From a bacterium (GTDB lineage Bacteria; Planctomycetota; UBA11346): 8,297 nucleotides of DNA. How positions within the stretch are numbered: the stretch's first letter is position 1; every line of letters starts with the position of its first letter. Positions 1 to 6,599 of the stretch are shown here, one piece after another. The DNA lies in assembly GCA_020049615.1 (NCBI GenBank), contig JAIFKN010000048.1, positions 1 to 8,297 of the forward strand, written 5' to 3'. A program made the position numbers and the translations under genes. The notes under the pieces are model-generated. The model ran no database searches and was not told the origin of the DNA. It was given only the letters and a program-made list of their open reading frames with translations.

Positions 1-1
1 C

Positions 2-91
2 CACGCGGTCAGCGACCAGTTCACCTCCGGCGTGGCCAAGGGCTCGCTCTACTACCCGCGCATCGTCACCAGCGTGCTGTGGTTGGGCTGA
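2..91 (+). CDS. C-terminal end of an unidentified protein (5' end outside the window)
   Basis: The second forward frame is open from the window edge to a TGA at 89-91 and encodes 29 residues containing DQFTSGVAKGSLYYPRIVTS and ending in VLWLG. The mix of aromatic, hydrophobic and small residues looks like real protein. The first forward frame in the same stretch is a run of Arg/Pro/Gln/His typical of an out-of-frame reading in GC-rich DNA. I recognise no family in this short tail. No hairpin followed by a T-run is seen after the stop, so its terminator is unknown. Confidence 0.5.
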   Translation, partial: HAVSDQFTSGVAKGSLYYPRIVTSVLWLG

Positions 92-117
92 GCTGAGTCC
101 TAGCTAGCGACGTCTCT

Positions 118-330
118 TCAGCGGTGACGGTGGCGCAACCCGAGTCCGAGGACGGCGGCCAGCAATCCGGCCAGAGCGCCGGAGCAGCCGCCTCCACCGT
201 CCGAGGAGCTGCCGATGTCGACGCATGGCCGACGGGCACCGCCCGTCGCAACCATTTGTACCGCAATGGGATAAGTGTCCTCAGGGGCGCCCCGGCCCGG
301 CGCGTGTCCGCAAGCGGCTCGGATTCCCGG
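118..330 (-). pseudogene. Probable remnant of a gene ending in a GlyGly/Cys-type C-terminal sorting signal
   Basis: On the minus strand an open frame runs from just after the stop at 331-333 down to a TGA at 118-120, about 70 codons. Its last residues form three parts typical of C-terminal sorting signals. First comes a Ser/Gly/Cys motif (SSSDGGGGCSG), then a hydrophobic helix (ALAGLLAAVLGLGL), then a basic tail (RHRHR). The layout resembles the SYNERG-, MYXO- and GlyGly-CTERM classes, which are processed by dedicated membrane proteases and keep proteins at the cell surface. G/C dominates third positions in this stretch. Ahead of it the only ordinary start is one ATG, which would give about 45 residues without a signal peptide. 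In-frame stops at 331-333 and 337-339 cut off any longer protein. I infer the 3' end of a decayed or truncated exported protein, convergent with the partial gene at 2-91. A short real gene or a coincidence cannot be excluded. Confidence 0.4.
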
Positions 331-366
331 TCATACTCACCGACCGATGTCGTTCTCGCTCAACTC

Positions 367-370
367 GGAG
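367..370 (+). promoter_or_regulatory. Ribosome binding site for the helical exported protein
   Basis: GGAG lies six bases before the ATG at 377. It selects this start over the in-frame upstream codons at 275 and 347, and the protein then begins directly with a signal peptide. Confidence 0.6.
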
Positions 371-376
371 CCATCG

Positions 377-1180
377 ATGACTTCCCACACCGCCCTCGCC
401 CTCGCCCTCGCCCTCACCCTCGCTCTGGTCTGTGCCGCGCCGCTGGCGGCTGCCGACGCACCTGCACCGCCTCCCGCTGGCACCGTCGCCGCGCCGGCCA
501 GCGAGTTCGAAGCCCTCAAGGCCAAGGTGGCGGCCGCCGAGACGGCGGCCAACGCCGCGTACAAGGCTATCGATGCCGATCCGGTGGTCGCCGAGCTGAG
601 GCGCAAGGCGGATGCGGCCACGCAGGCGTGGCAGGCGGCCTACAAGGCCGATCCCGCCTATGCCGCGGCGAAGTCCGCCGAGGACGAGGCCAAGAAGGTC
701 CGGGAACTCCTGCTCGATGCCAAGCTGGCCACGGATCCGCAGGTCGGTCCGCTGCTCGCCGAGCGCGATGCCGGCCGCAAGGCCGAGGAGGATGGCAGGG
801 CGGCCGAGGTCGCCGCCGATGCGGCCAAGGACAAGGCCGCCAAGGACGCCGCTGGCCAGCTCAGGCGCGACGGCGAGACCAGGCGCAAGGCTGCCGAAAG
901 GAAGCTCAAGCATCCGCGCCGGGCAGCGATCGCCCAGCTGGAGTCGACCCAGGACGCCGAGGTGCTGGCCCAGAAATCCAAGGTGGATGAGGCGGCGGCT
1001 GCGCGCAAGGCGATCGAGAACGGCGAGGCCTATAAGGCGCTGCGCGATGCCGCCGAAGCCGCGAAGCAGGAATGCAAGGCCCTGGTCGACCAGAAGCGGG
1101 CCGCCAGCCCGGAGGTCCAGACCGCCAAGCAGGCGCTCGATCAGGCTCGCGCCGAGCTGAAGGCGGCCACCCCGAAATGA
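377..1180 (+). CDS. Exported Ala/Lys/Glu-rich helical repeat protein, function unknown
   Basis: The product is 267 residues. Residues 1-27 are a signal peptide with a hydrophobic core of alternating Ala-Leu and a likely signal peptidase I cut after AAADA or nearby. Cys19 is not in a good lipobox (ALVC), so a lipoprotein is unlikely. A Pro/Ala linker (29-40) follows, then a highly charged, almost entirely helical region (41-267). That region carries a degenerate repeat of about 23-28 residues, recognisable by D/S-P-x-V/Y or related motifs starting near residues 68, 92, 120, 193, 216 and 244. I recognise no enzyme motif or named family. The composition suggests long helices or coiled coil in the periplasm or outer layers, perhaps structural or scaffolding. 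The start is set by the GGAG at 367. Overlapping long frames on both strands are judged to be shadows, because only this one joins a signal peptide to a coherent helical pattern. Confidence 0.8.
   Translation: MTSHTALALALALTLALVCAAPLAAADAPAPPPAGTVAAPASEFEALKAKVAAAETAANAAYKAIDADPVVAELRRKADAATQAWQAAYKADPAYAAAKSAEDEAKKVRELLLDAKLATDPQVGPLLAERDAGRKAEEDGRAAEVAADAAKDKAAKDAAGQLRRDGETRRKAAERKLKHPRRAAIAQLESTQDAEVLAQKSKVDEAAAARKAIENGEAYKALRDAAEAAKQECKALVDQKRAASPEVQTAKQALDQARAELKAATPK
392..421 (+). repeat. In-frame hexanucleotide repeat in the signal peptide
   Basis: GCCCTC is present four times perfectly (392-415) and once as ACCCTC (416-421). It encodes the alternating Ala-Leu core of the signal peptide. 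Gain or loss of a unit would change the hydrophobic core by two residues without shifting the frame. Confidence 0.85.
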
Positions 1181-1228
1181 GGTCCGAGGGGGGCCGGGAC
1201 GATCGAAACCGTTGAAGGGAAGTAACAA

Positions 1229-1397
1229 CTCAGGCCGGGGCCCCGTCGCGCAGCGATGGGGCTGCCGCCGAGCGGCGGTGGGCGGATAAAATGGGCGAAG
1301 CCCATCCGCCCGCGGTTTCGGAACGAAACCGAGCTGCGACACAGGCAGCGGGGACAGGCCCGCAGGCCCGCAGGCCCGCAGGGGCGGTGCCCCTGAG
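1229..1397. repeat. Cluster of consecutive hairpins: candidate dispersed repeat or structured RNA
   Basis: This gene-free stretch holds adjacent inverted repeats. They are 1241-1249 with 1253-1261 (9 pairs, one G-U, loop GCA); 1265-1269 with 1274-1278; and 1280-1285 plus 1291-1296 with 1300-1311 (12 pairs, a 5-base bulge, loop GAA). Then come 1313-1320 with 1324-1331 (8 perfect pairs, loop GAA); 1333-1337 with 1345-1349; and 1379-1385 with 1389-1395 (7 pairs, loop GGT). The ends carry a short inverted match, CTCAGG at 1229 and CCTGAG ending at 1397. Similar motifs (GTTGAAGGGAA at 1211, GTTGCGAAGGGAA at 1400) sit outside in direct orientation. No T-run follows any stem, so a classical terminator is not indicated. 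It may be a dispersed palindromic element, or a leader or 3' UTR structure between the two flanking forward genes. The rest of the 1181-1493 gap shows only the ribosome binding site at 1481. Confidence 0.6.
1357..1380 (+). repeat. Three tandem copies of GGCCCGCA
   Basis: Three perfect head-to-tail octamers occupy 1357-1364, 1365-1372 and 1373-1380, directly before the last hairpin of the cluster and sharing two bases with its left arm. No coding frame uses them. Confidence 0.9.
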
Positions 1398-1480
1398 CAG
1401 TTGCGAAGGGAAACACACAGCGTCACGCGCATGCAACCGGCCGTTCCCTCGGTGCTGTCGGCCATCATCCTGGCCGCGCC

Positions 1481-1486
1481 AAGGAG
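1481..1486 (+). promoter_or_regulatory. Ribosome binding site for the glycoside hydrolase
   Basis: AAGGAG, a near-perfect Shine-Dalgarno sequence, ends seven bases before the ATG at 1494. It favours this start over the in-frame ATGs at 1401 and 1431, which would put about 20-30 unrelated residues ahead of the signal peptide. Confidence 0.8.
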
Positions 1487-1493
1487 CTACCGC

Positions 1494-4400
1494 ATGCGCC
1501 TCGCCGCCTCCATCCTCTGCGCCGCCATCGCCCTGCCGCTCGCCGCCGCCGAGGTCGTCTGGGTCGAAGGTGAGAACCCCAGCCGGGGCCAGGGCTATCC
1601 GCACAACTGGTACAGCGACGCGGTGCAGAAAGGCGCGCTGTCCGGCAACGCCTTCCTCTCCTCGTTTACCGACACGGCCGACACCGAGGTTGACTACGAC
1701 CTGACCATCCCGGCCGATGGCGAGTACACGCTGTGGGCGCGCGTGAACACCATCCAGGCAGCGGTGAGCTGGCGCCAGGGCGGCGGCGCCTGGCAGGCGG
1801 TCGACCTGTCGAAGGCGGTCGACAACGTCAACATCGCCAACGACGGCAAGCCCGACCTCCGCTTCCTCGCCTGGGTCAAGGTCGGCAAGCTGCCGCTCAA
1901 GGCCGGCACGACCGCGATCGGCTTCAAGCTGCACAGCGCCAACAACCACCACGGGGCGCTCGATTGCTTCGTCCTCACCACGGGACCGTTCCTGCCCAGC
2001 GGCAAGAACCAGCCCGGTGGCGCCAAGCCCGCTGCCGGCTTCGACGCCGCGAGCTATGTGTGGATCGAGGGCGAGGAGGCGCGCGACAGCGACTTCAAGC
2101 CGCACAACTGGTACAGCGACATGGTCAAGAAGGACTCGCTCAGCGGCGGCAACTGGCTGAGCACCTTCGACGGCCCCGCTGGCGCCACCGGCACCTGGGA
2201 CGTCGCCATCCCCAAGGACGGAACCTGGACGCTGTGGCTGCGCGCCAACCCGATCCAGGCTGGCCTCGACTGGCGGCTCGACGATGGCGCCTGGCAGGCG
2301 GCCGACGTCTCCCGCCCGCAGGACAACCTCAACATCGCCAGCGACGGCAAGCCCGACCTGCGCTTCGTCGCCTGGCTCCAGGCCGGCAAGGCCGAGGTGA
2401 AGGCCGGCAAGCACCGCCTGCAGATCCGCACCACCGCCACGCTCAGCAACCACGCCGGCATCGACGTGGTGCTGTTCGCCGCCAAGCCCTTCGCGCCCAA
2501 CGGCAAGGCCCGTCCCGGCGCTGCCCTTGGCGAGGCCGATCCGGGCTGGTTCGCCTTCGAGCCGGGCGTGGACGAGTTCCGCACCGACGCGCTGCTCGAC
2601 CTGCGCAGCCTGAACGAGAAGCGCGCTGGCGAGAAGGGCTGGCTCAAGGCGGCGGGCCGATCCGGCTGTGGGCGATCAACGCCAGCAGCCACGAGGGCGA
2701 GGACGCGGCCAACTACCTCTTCGCCCGACTGGCCAAAACCGGTGTCAATCTGGCGCGCATCCACGGCCTGGTCGCCGACCGCAGCGGCGCGGATCCGCTG
2801 GCGGTGTCGAAGAAGGCGCTCGACGACCTGCACCTCAACATCAAGGCGGCGGCCGACCAGGGCGTGTACCTGCATCTTTCGACCTTCTTCCCGCTGTGGA
2901 TGCAGCTCAAGGACAGCGATGGCATCCCTGGAGCCGCCATCGGCAAGAACCCCTTCGCGCTGCTGCTGTTCGAGCCGCGCTTCCAGGCCATGTACAAGGC
3001 CTGGGCCAAGGCCGTACTGACCTCGCAGAATCCCTACACCGGCAAGCGGGTGGCCGACGATCCGGCGGTGGCCTTCTGGGAGATCCAGAACGAGGACAGC
3101 TTCCTCTTCTGGACCATGACCAAGGACAACGTCGGCGCCGGCCCCTGGCGCACCCTGCAGGGCCTCTTCGCCGAATGGGTGATCGCCCGTCACGGCTCGC
3201 TGGAGAAGGCCCAGGCGGCCTGGGGTGGCGAGCGCCACGGCGAGGACGACGTCGCCGGCAAGCGTCTCGGCCTGTACGGCCCGTGGGAGACCACGCGCGA
3301 CGGCTACGGCAAGTCCGCAGCCGGCAAGCAGGGGCGCATCCGCGATCAGGTGCGCTTCTACGCCGAGCAGAGCCGCAAGGCCTACGCCGACCTGGGCGCC
3401 TTCATACGCCAGGAATGCGGCTTCAAGGGCCTGATCACGGCGAGCAACTGGACCACCGCCGACAATCGCCAGCTCGCCGGCATCGAGCGCTGGAGCTACG
3501 CCGCCGCCACCGATGTGGTCGACCGGCACGGCTACTTCGGCGGCAAGCACGAGGGCGACGGCGCCGGCTGGTCGGTGCGCGCCGGCAACGCCTACGAGGA
3601 CAAGGCGGCGGTCCTCGATCCGGTCGACACCCCGCTGGGCTTCCTGCAGCTGTCCGGCCGGCCGCATATCCACAGCGAGATCGCCTGGAACAAGCCCAAC
3701 CGCTTCACCGCCGACGGCATGCTGCTGATGGCCAGCTACGGCGCCCTGCAGGGCATCGACAGCTTCGTCGGCTTCGCCCTGGGCGACGGCAACGGCAAGT
3801 GGCCGGCGGCCATGCCCGGGACGATGGGCCAGTGGCCGGCGGCGGCCCTGCAGTTCCGCCGCGGCGACGTGGCGCCGGCGCCGGTGGCGGTGCGCCAGGT
3901 GGTGCGCACCGACGACATGTTCGCCTTCAAGGGCTCGGGCGTGGTCGAGGGCCAGAACGTCGACTTCCGCATCGCCGAGGCGCCGAAGGCCGGCGACGCC
4001 GGCAACGACGCCGGCTTCGATCCGCTGAGCTACTTCGCCGGCCGGGTCGAGCGCGTCATCGACGGGCTGCCCGGGGCTCCGGCGGGGGCGCAGCCGAGCA
4101 CCGTCGACCTGGGCAAGGCGGTCGATCGGCAGGCGAAGGTGGTGACCAGCCTGACCGGCGAGCTGCGCTGGGACTGGGGCCGCGGCCTGGTGACGGTGCG
4201 GACCCCGCGCAGCCAGGCCGTCACCGGCTTCCTGGCTAAGGGCGGCGCGGTGAAGCTGGGTGACGTGACGGTGACATCGGGCAGCGAGTACGGCGCGGTA
4301 CACGTGATCAGCCTCGACGGCCAGCCGCTGGCATCGTCGAAGCGCATCCTGGTGCAGGGCTTCACCGAGGAGAAGATGTACGGCTTCCGCGCCTCCGGCG

Positions 4401-4591
4401 GCCGCATTGAGGACACCGGTCGCACGCCGATCAACGTGCGCGAGCTCGACGCCAGCGTCGTCTTCGCCAAGCCGGTGGCCGCGGCGGTCGCCCTCGATGG
4501 ACACGGTTACAAGGCTGAAGACGTCGCGGTGCAGGGCGGCACGAAAGTTGTGCTGCCGAAGGACCGGCTGTACGTGATCGTGACGCGGTAG
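1494..4591 (+). CDS. Exported clan GH-A glycoside hydrolase with duplicated binding-like module (frame broken near 2654)
   Basis: If the frame break is repaired the product is 1032 residues. Residues 1-19 form a signal peptide cut after LAAA. Two 150-residue modules follow (22-171 and 189-338), both opening VW-V/I-EGE; these look like beta-sandwich carbohydrate-binding units. From about 360-390 to 790 comes a TIM-barrel hydrolase. FWEIQNED carries the likely acid/base Glu534 after Asn533, and HSEIAWNKPN carries the likely nucleophile Glu729. HGSLEKAQAAWGG (from 567) and the ALQGIDSF stretch are also of the type seen in clan GH-A enzymes. A beta-rich domain (about 871-1032) ends the protein. 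It should act outside the cytoplasm on a polysaccharide or oligosaccharide; the substrate and exact GH family cannot be told from sequence. The reading frame changes from one beginning at 1494 to the -1 frame at about 2649-2660. Without repair, translation stops at 3018-3020, giving 508 residues and no catalytic Glu. Confidence 0.8.
1557..2507 (+). repeat. Internal duplication: two 150-residue modules in the glycoside hydrolase
   Basis: Copy 1 (1557-2006) and copy 2 (2058-2507) have equal length. They share the order VW-V/I-EGE, PHNWYSD, LSG, an S-T-F or S-S-F stretch, a TLW strand, GAWQA, NIA-N/S-DGKPDLRF-L/V-AW and a PF-x-P-x-GK end. The strongest block is NIA..DGKPDLRF. A linker of about 17 residues separates them. 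They may bind carbohydrate like CBM6/CBM35-type beta-sandwiches; that is an inference from the position next to the catalytic barrel and the EGE opening. Confidence 0.85.
2649..2660 (+). other. Frameshift site within the glycoside hydrolase
   Basis: The upstream frame reads sensibly to GWLKAAG and then turns into Arg/Ser/Cys/Pro-rich sequence. The -1 frame reads as Arg/Gly/Gln noise before this point and becomes PIRLWAINASSHEGED after it. Adding a single G to the GGG at 2654-2656 joins them as KAAGPIRLW. The site is not a typical X-XXY-YYZ slippery heptamer, so a one-base deletion or a sequencing error is more likely than programmed frameshifting. Confidence 0.8.
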
Positions 4592-4610
4592 GATGCAGGA
4601 CGAGGACTTC

Positions 4611-4754
4611 TGCCACAGAGGCACGGAGTCCCACAGAGGGCCACAGAGGCGGGCGTCAGCGCACCTTCTTCATCGCATGCCGTGCCCTATGACGAACAGG
4701 CCCTTGCCCCCGTCGTCTCCGTGGCCCTCTGTGGTTCTCCGTGTCTCCGTGGCA
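4611..4754. repeat. Long inverted repeat of 10-base CACAGAG units between convergent genes
   Basis: The left arm (4611-4650) consists of four consecutive 10-base units: TGCCACAGAG, GCACGGAGTC, CCACAGAGGG and CCACAGAGGC. The right arm (4715-4754) is its inverted counterpart, with 34 of 40 positions matching when reverse-complemented. The arms enclose 64 bases with no gene that I can support. The element starts 20 bases after the hydrolase stop and ends 16 bases before the kinase stop, so it fills the convergent gap. A transcript from either side would fold into a long hairpin, which may limit read-through. Comparable CACAGAG/CTCTGTG intergenic repeats recur in several bacterial phyla as far as I recall, so it is probably one of many copies. 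Confidence 0.85.
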
Positions 4755-4770
4755 AACGGAGATTCCGGCT

Positions 4771-6540
4771 TCAAAGCTTGCTGCTGTCGTCGTCGCTCGC
4801 GTCGCGCAGGCCGCACAGGGCGCGGTCGACCGAGGTGCGCACCTGGTCGAGGCTGAACGGCTTGCGCAGCTCGCCGACGATCTCGCGGCGCCAGCGGTCG
4901 ATGCCGCTGCCGCTGCCGGTCCAGCCGCTGACCACGACGATCGGTGGCCAGCGCCGCTCGGGGTGCAGCTCGATGTGCTCGAGCACGCCCTGGCCGTCGA
5001 GGCCGGGCATGCTCCAGTTGAGCAGCACCAGATCGATCTCCTCGCTGCCGAGATGGTCGAGGGCCTGATGGCCGTCCTTGGCCTCGACCGCGACGTGACC
5101 GACGGCGATGAGGTGCTCGCACAGCAGGCGGCGGATCTCGGGCTCGTCGTCGACGACCAGGACGCGGGCGCAGGGTGTCGGGGTGACGGTGGCGTCGACG
5201 GCCGGCCGCGGCGCATCGGACAACGGGATCGCGACGGTGAACATGGCGCCCTCGCCGGGCCGGCTTTCGACCGCGATGGTGCCGCCCATCTGCGCGACCA
5301 GGGTCTGGCACACCGAGAGGCCCAGCCCGCTGCCGTGCAGCCAGGGCTGGCCGCGCTCGGCCGTGGCATGCTCGCCCTTGGTCGAGAAGAACGGTTCGAA
5401 GATGCGTGTCGCCAGCTCGGGTTCGATGCCGATGCCGTTGTCCCGCACGCACAGCACGCCGCGGGCGCCCTTGCGCCGCAGGGTCACCCAGATGCGCGGA
5501 TCATCGCGCCGGTCGATGGCGTCGCAGGCGTTGAGCAGCAGGTTGAGCAGCACCTGGCCGAGCGAGCCGGTGGGGATGGTGGCGAAGACCGGTTCGTCGG
5601 GCAGCTCGACAGCGAGGGTGACGCGGCGTTGGCGCAGGGTGCGCCGGGCGAGAGCCAGGGTGGTGCTGGCGATGCGGCCGAGGTCGACCACCTCGGTCGA
5701 GCCCCGCTCGGAGCGCGAGAAGGCGAGCAGGGCCTCGACGATGCCCTTCTCGCGGTCGACGGCGTCGCGGATCTGGGCGAGGCGTCGCCGCGCCTCGGGC
5801 GGCAGGTCGGGCCGGCGCAGGGCCATCTCGACATTGCCCATGACCACGGCGTTGAGATTGTTGAACTCGTGCGCCACGCCGCCGGCCAGGGTGCCGATCG
5901 AGGCCATGCGCTCGGCCATAGCCGCTGCGCGCTGCACCTCGGCGAGGCGCGCCTCGTCGGCCTTGCGCTGGGTGATGTCGCGCGAGGCGCTCTGGATCGC
6001 CACCGGCCGTCCGCCAGCATCGCAGACCAGGCGGTTGACCGTCTCCAGCCAGACATGGTCGCCATCGGCACGGCGCAGGCGGTAGCAGATGGTCGTCGGC
6101 CTGCCGCTGTCGAGGAGGATCGCATGCGACTCGCGGCGGACGCGTTCGATGTCCTCGGGGTGGAAGAGCTCGTAGGGGTCGCGCCCGACCAGTTGCTCGG
6201 GGGTCCAACCGGTCAGCGCCGTCGAGGAGGGCGAGACCCACTGGTAGCGGCCATCGAGTTCGTGCAGGCAGACCAGATCGCTGGCGTTGTCGGCGACCAG
6301 GCGGTAGCGCTGCTCGCTGGCGAGCAGCGCCTCCCCGGCCCGCCGCTGCGCGCGCACGGTCAGGGCGGACACCACGACGATGATGGCGGACGCGGCGGCC
6401 AGGCCCAGCTCTGCCCAGACCGGCGGAAGATGCGGATGGACGATGAGGAACGCCGACAGGACCGCGGCTCCGGCCGCGAGCGCCAGGATGCCGACCATGA
6501 GCAGTTGCCGGCTGCGGACGAGGTCGTGCGGAAGCGGCAT
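4771..6540 (-). CDS. Membrane PAS hybrid histidine kinase with Asn-substituted receiver
   Basis: The product is 589 residues. Two membrane helices (about 14-34 and 44-62) with a loop of only about nine residues anchor it. A PAS domain (about 75-190, ending SRDITQRK) is the likely cytoplasmic sensor. The dimerisation domain has AGGVAHEFNN with phospho-accepting His224. The ATPase domain shows LLNACDA (N-box), DNGIGI, FEPFFSTK and GSGLGLSV. A receiver (about 459-574) has Asp464/Asp465, Ser538 and Lys560, but LLNWSMPG gives Asn508 where the phosphorylated Asp should be. The kinase core looks active, whereas the receiver is probably not phosphorylated. No partner response regulator is in the window. 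The start is uncertain: the ATG at 6540 leads directly into the membrane region, while the ATG at 6588 adds 16 residues with less typical third positions. Neither has a clear ribosome binding site. It lies downstream of thiG on the same strand. Confidence 0.9.
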   Translation of the reverse strand: MPLPHDLVRSRQLLMVGILALAAGAAVLSAFLIVHPHLPPVWAELGLAAASAIIVVVSALTVRAQRRAGEALLASEQRYRLVADNASDLVCLHELDGRYQWVSPSSTALTGWTPEQLVGRDPYELFHPEDIERVRRESHAILLDSGRPTTICYRLRRADGDHVWLETVNRLVCDAGGRPVAIQSASRDITQRKADEARLAEVQRAAAMAERMASIGTLAGGVAHEFNNLNAVVMGNVEMALRRPDLPPEARRRLAQIRDAVDREKGIVEALLAFSRSERGSTEVVDLGRIASTTLALARRTLRQRRVTLAVELPDEPVFATIPTGSLGQVLLNLLLNACDAIDRRDDPRIWVTLRRKGARGVLCVRDNGIGIEPELATRIFEPFFSTKGEHATAERGQPWLHGSGLGLSVCQTLVAQMGGTIAVESRPGEGAMFTVAIPLSDAPRPAVDATVTPTPCARVLVVDDEPEIRRLLCEHLIAVGHVAVEAKDGHQALDHLGSEEIDLVLLNWSMPGLDGQGVLEHIELHPERRWPPIVVVSGWTGSGSGIDRWRREIVGELRKPFSLDQVRTSVDRALCGLRDASDDDSSKL

Positions 6541-6599
6541 TGCAGCAGAATGTTGGAGCGCGGGGCGGACTCCGCAAATGCCCCGCATGCTGCGTTGGA

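Noticed and set aside
66..266. A 66-residue minus-strand frame overlapping the sorting-signal remnant
   Set aside because: It reads as Ala/Thr/Ser/Pro-rich sequence with no recognisable feature. The neighbouring frame ending at 118 contains the coherent Gly/Cys, hydrophobic and basic pattern.
284..293. GGGGCGCCCC palindrome as an operator before the helical protein
   Set aside because: It is a perfect 10-base palindrome, but made of G and C only in GC-rich DNA, with no second copy or promoter elements nearby to support a regulatory role.
124..990. A 288-residue forward frame overlapping the helical protein
   Set aside because: It is dominated by Arg, Gly and Gln, typical of a shifted reading of GC-rich coding DNA, and it conflicts with the frame having a signal peptide and ribosome binding site.
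1280..1331. Rho-independent terminator after the helical protein gene
   Set aside because: The stems are strong, but none is followed by a T-run on the forward strand, and they lie about 100 bases past the stop.
1357..1380. CRISPR-like array
   Set aside because: The units are only 8 bases long and directly adjacent, without spacers, and no cas gene is near.
281..1468. A 395-residue minus-strand frame across the helical protein and the hairpin gap
   Set aside because: It is a mirror frame of the 377-1180 gene, without domain motifs, and it runs through the palindromic gap.
2649..2660. Programmed -1 ribosomal frameshift in the hydrolase
   Set aside because: No X-XXY-YYZ heptamer is present at the junction, and I see no obvious reason to make a truncated product. 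A one-base loss is simpler.
2054..4624. An 856-residue minus-strand frame opposite the glycoside hydrolase
   Set aside because: Its composition is Ala/Gly/His/Arg/Val-rich with no motif. Long antisense frames are expected opposite genes with strong G/C third positions.
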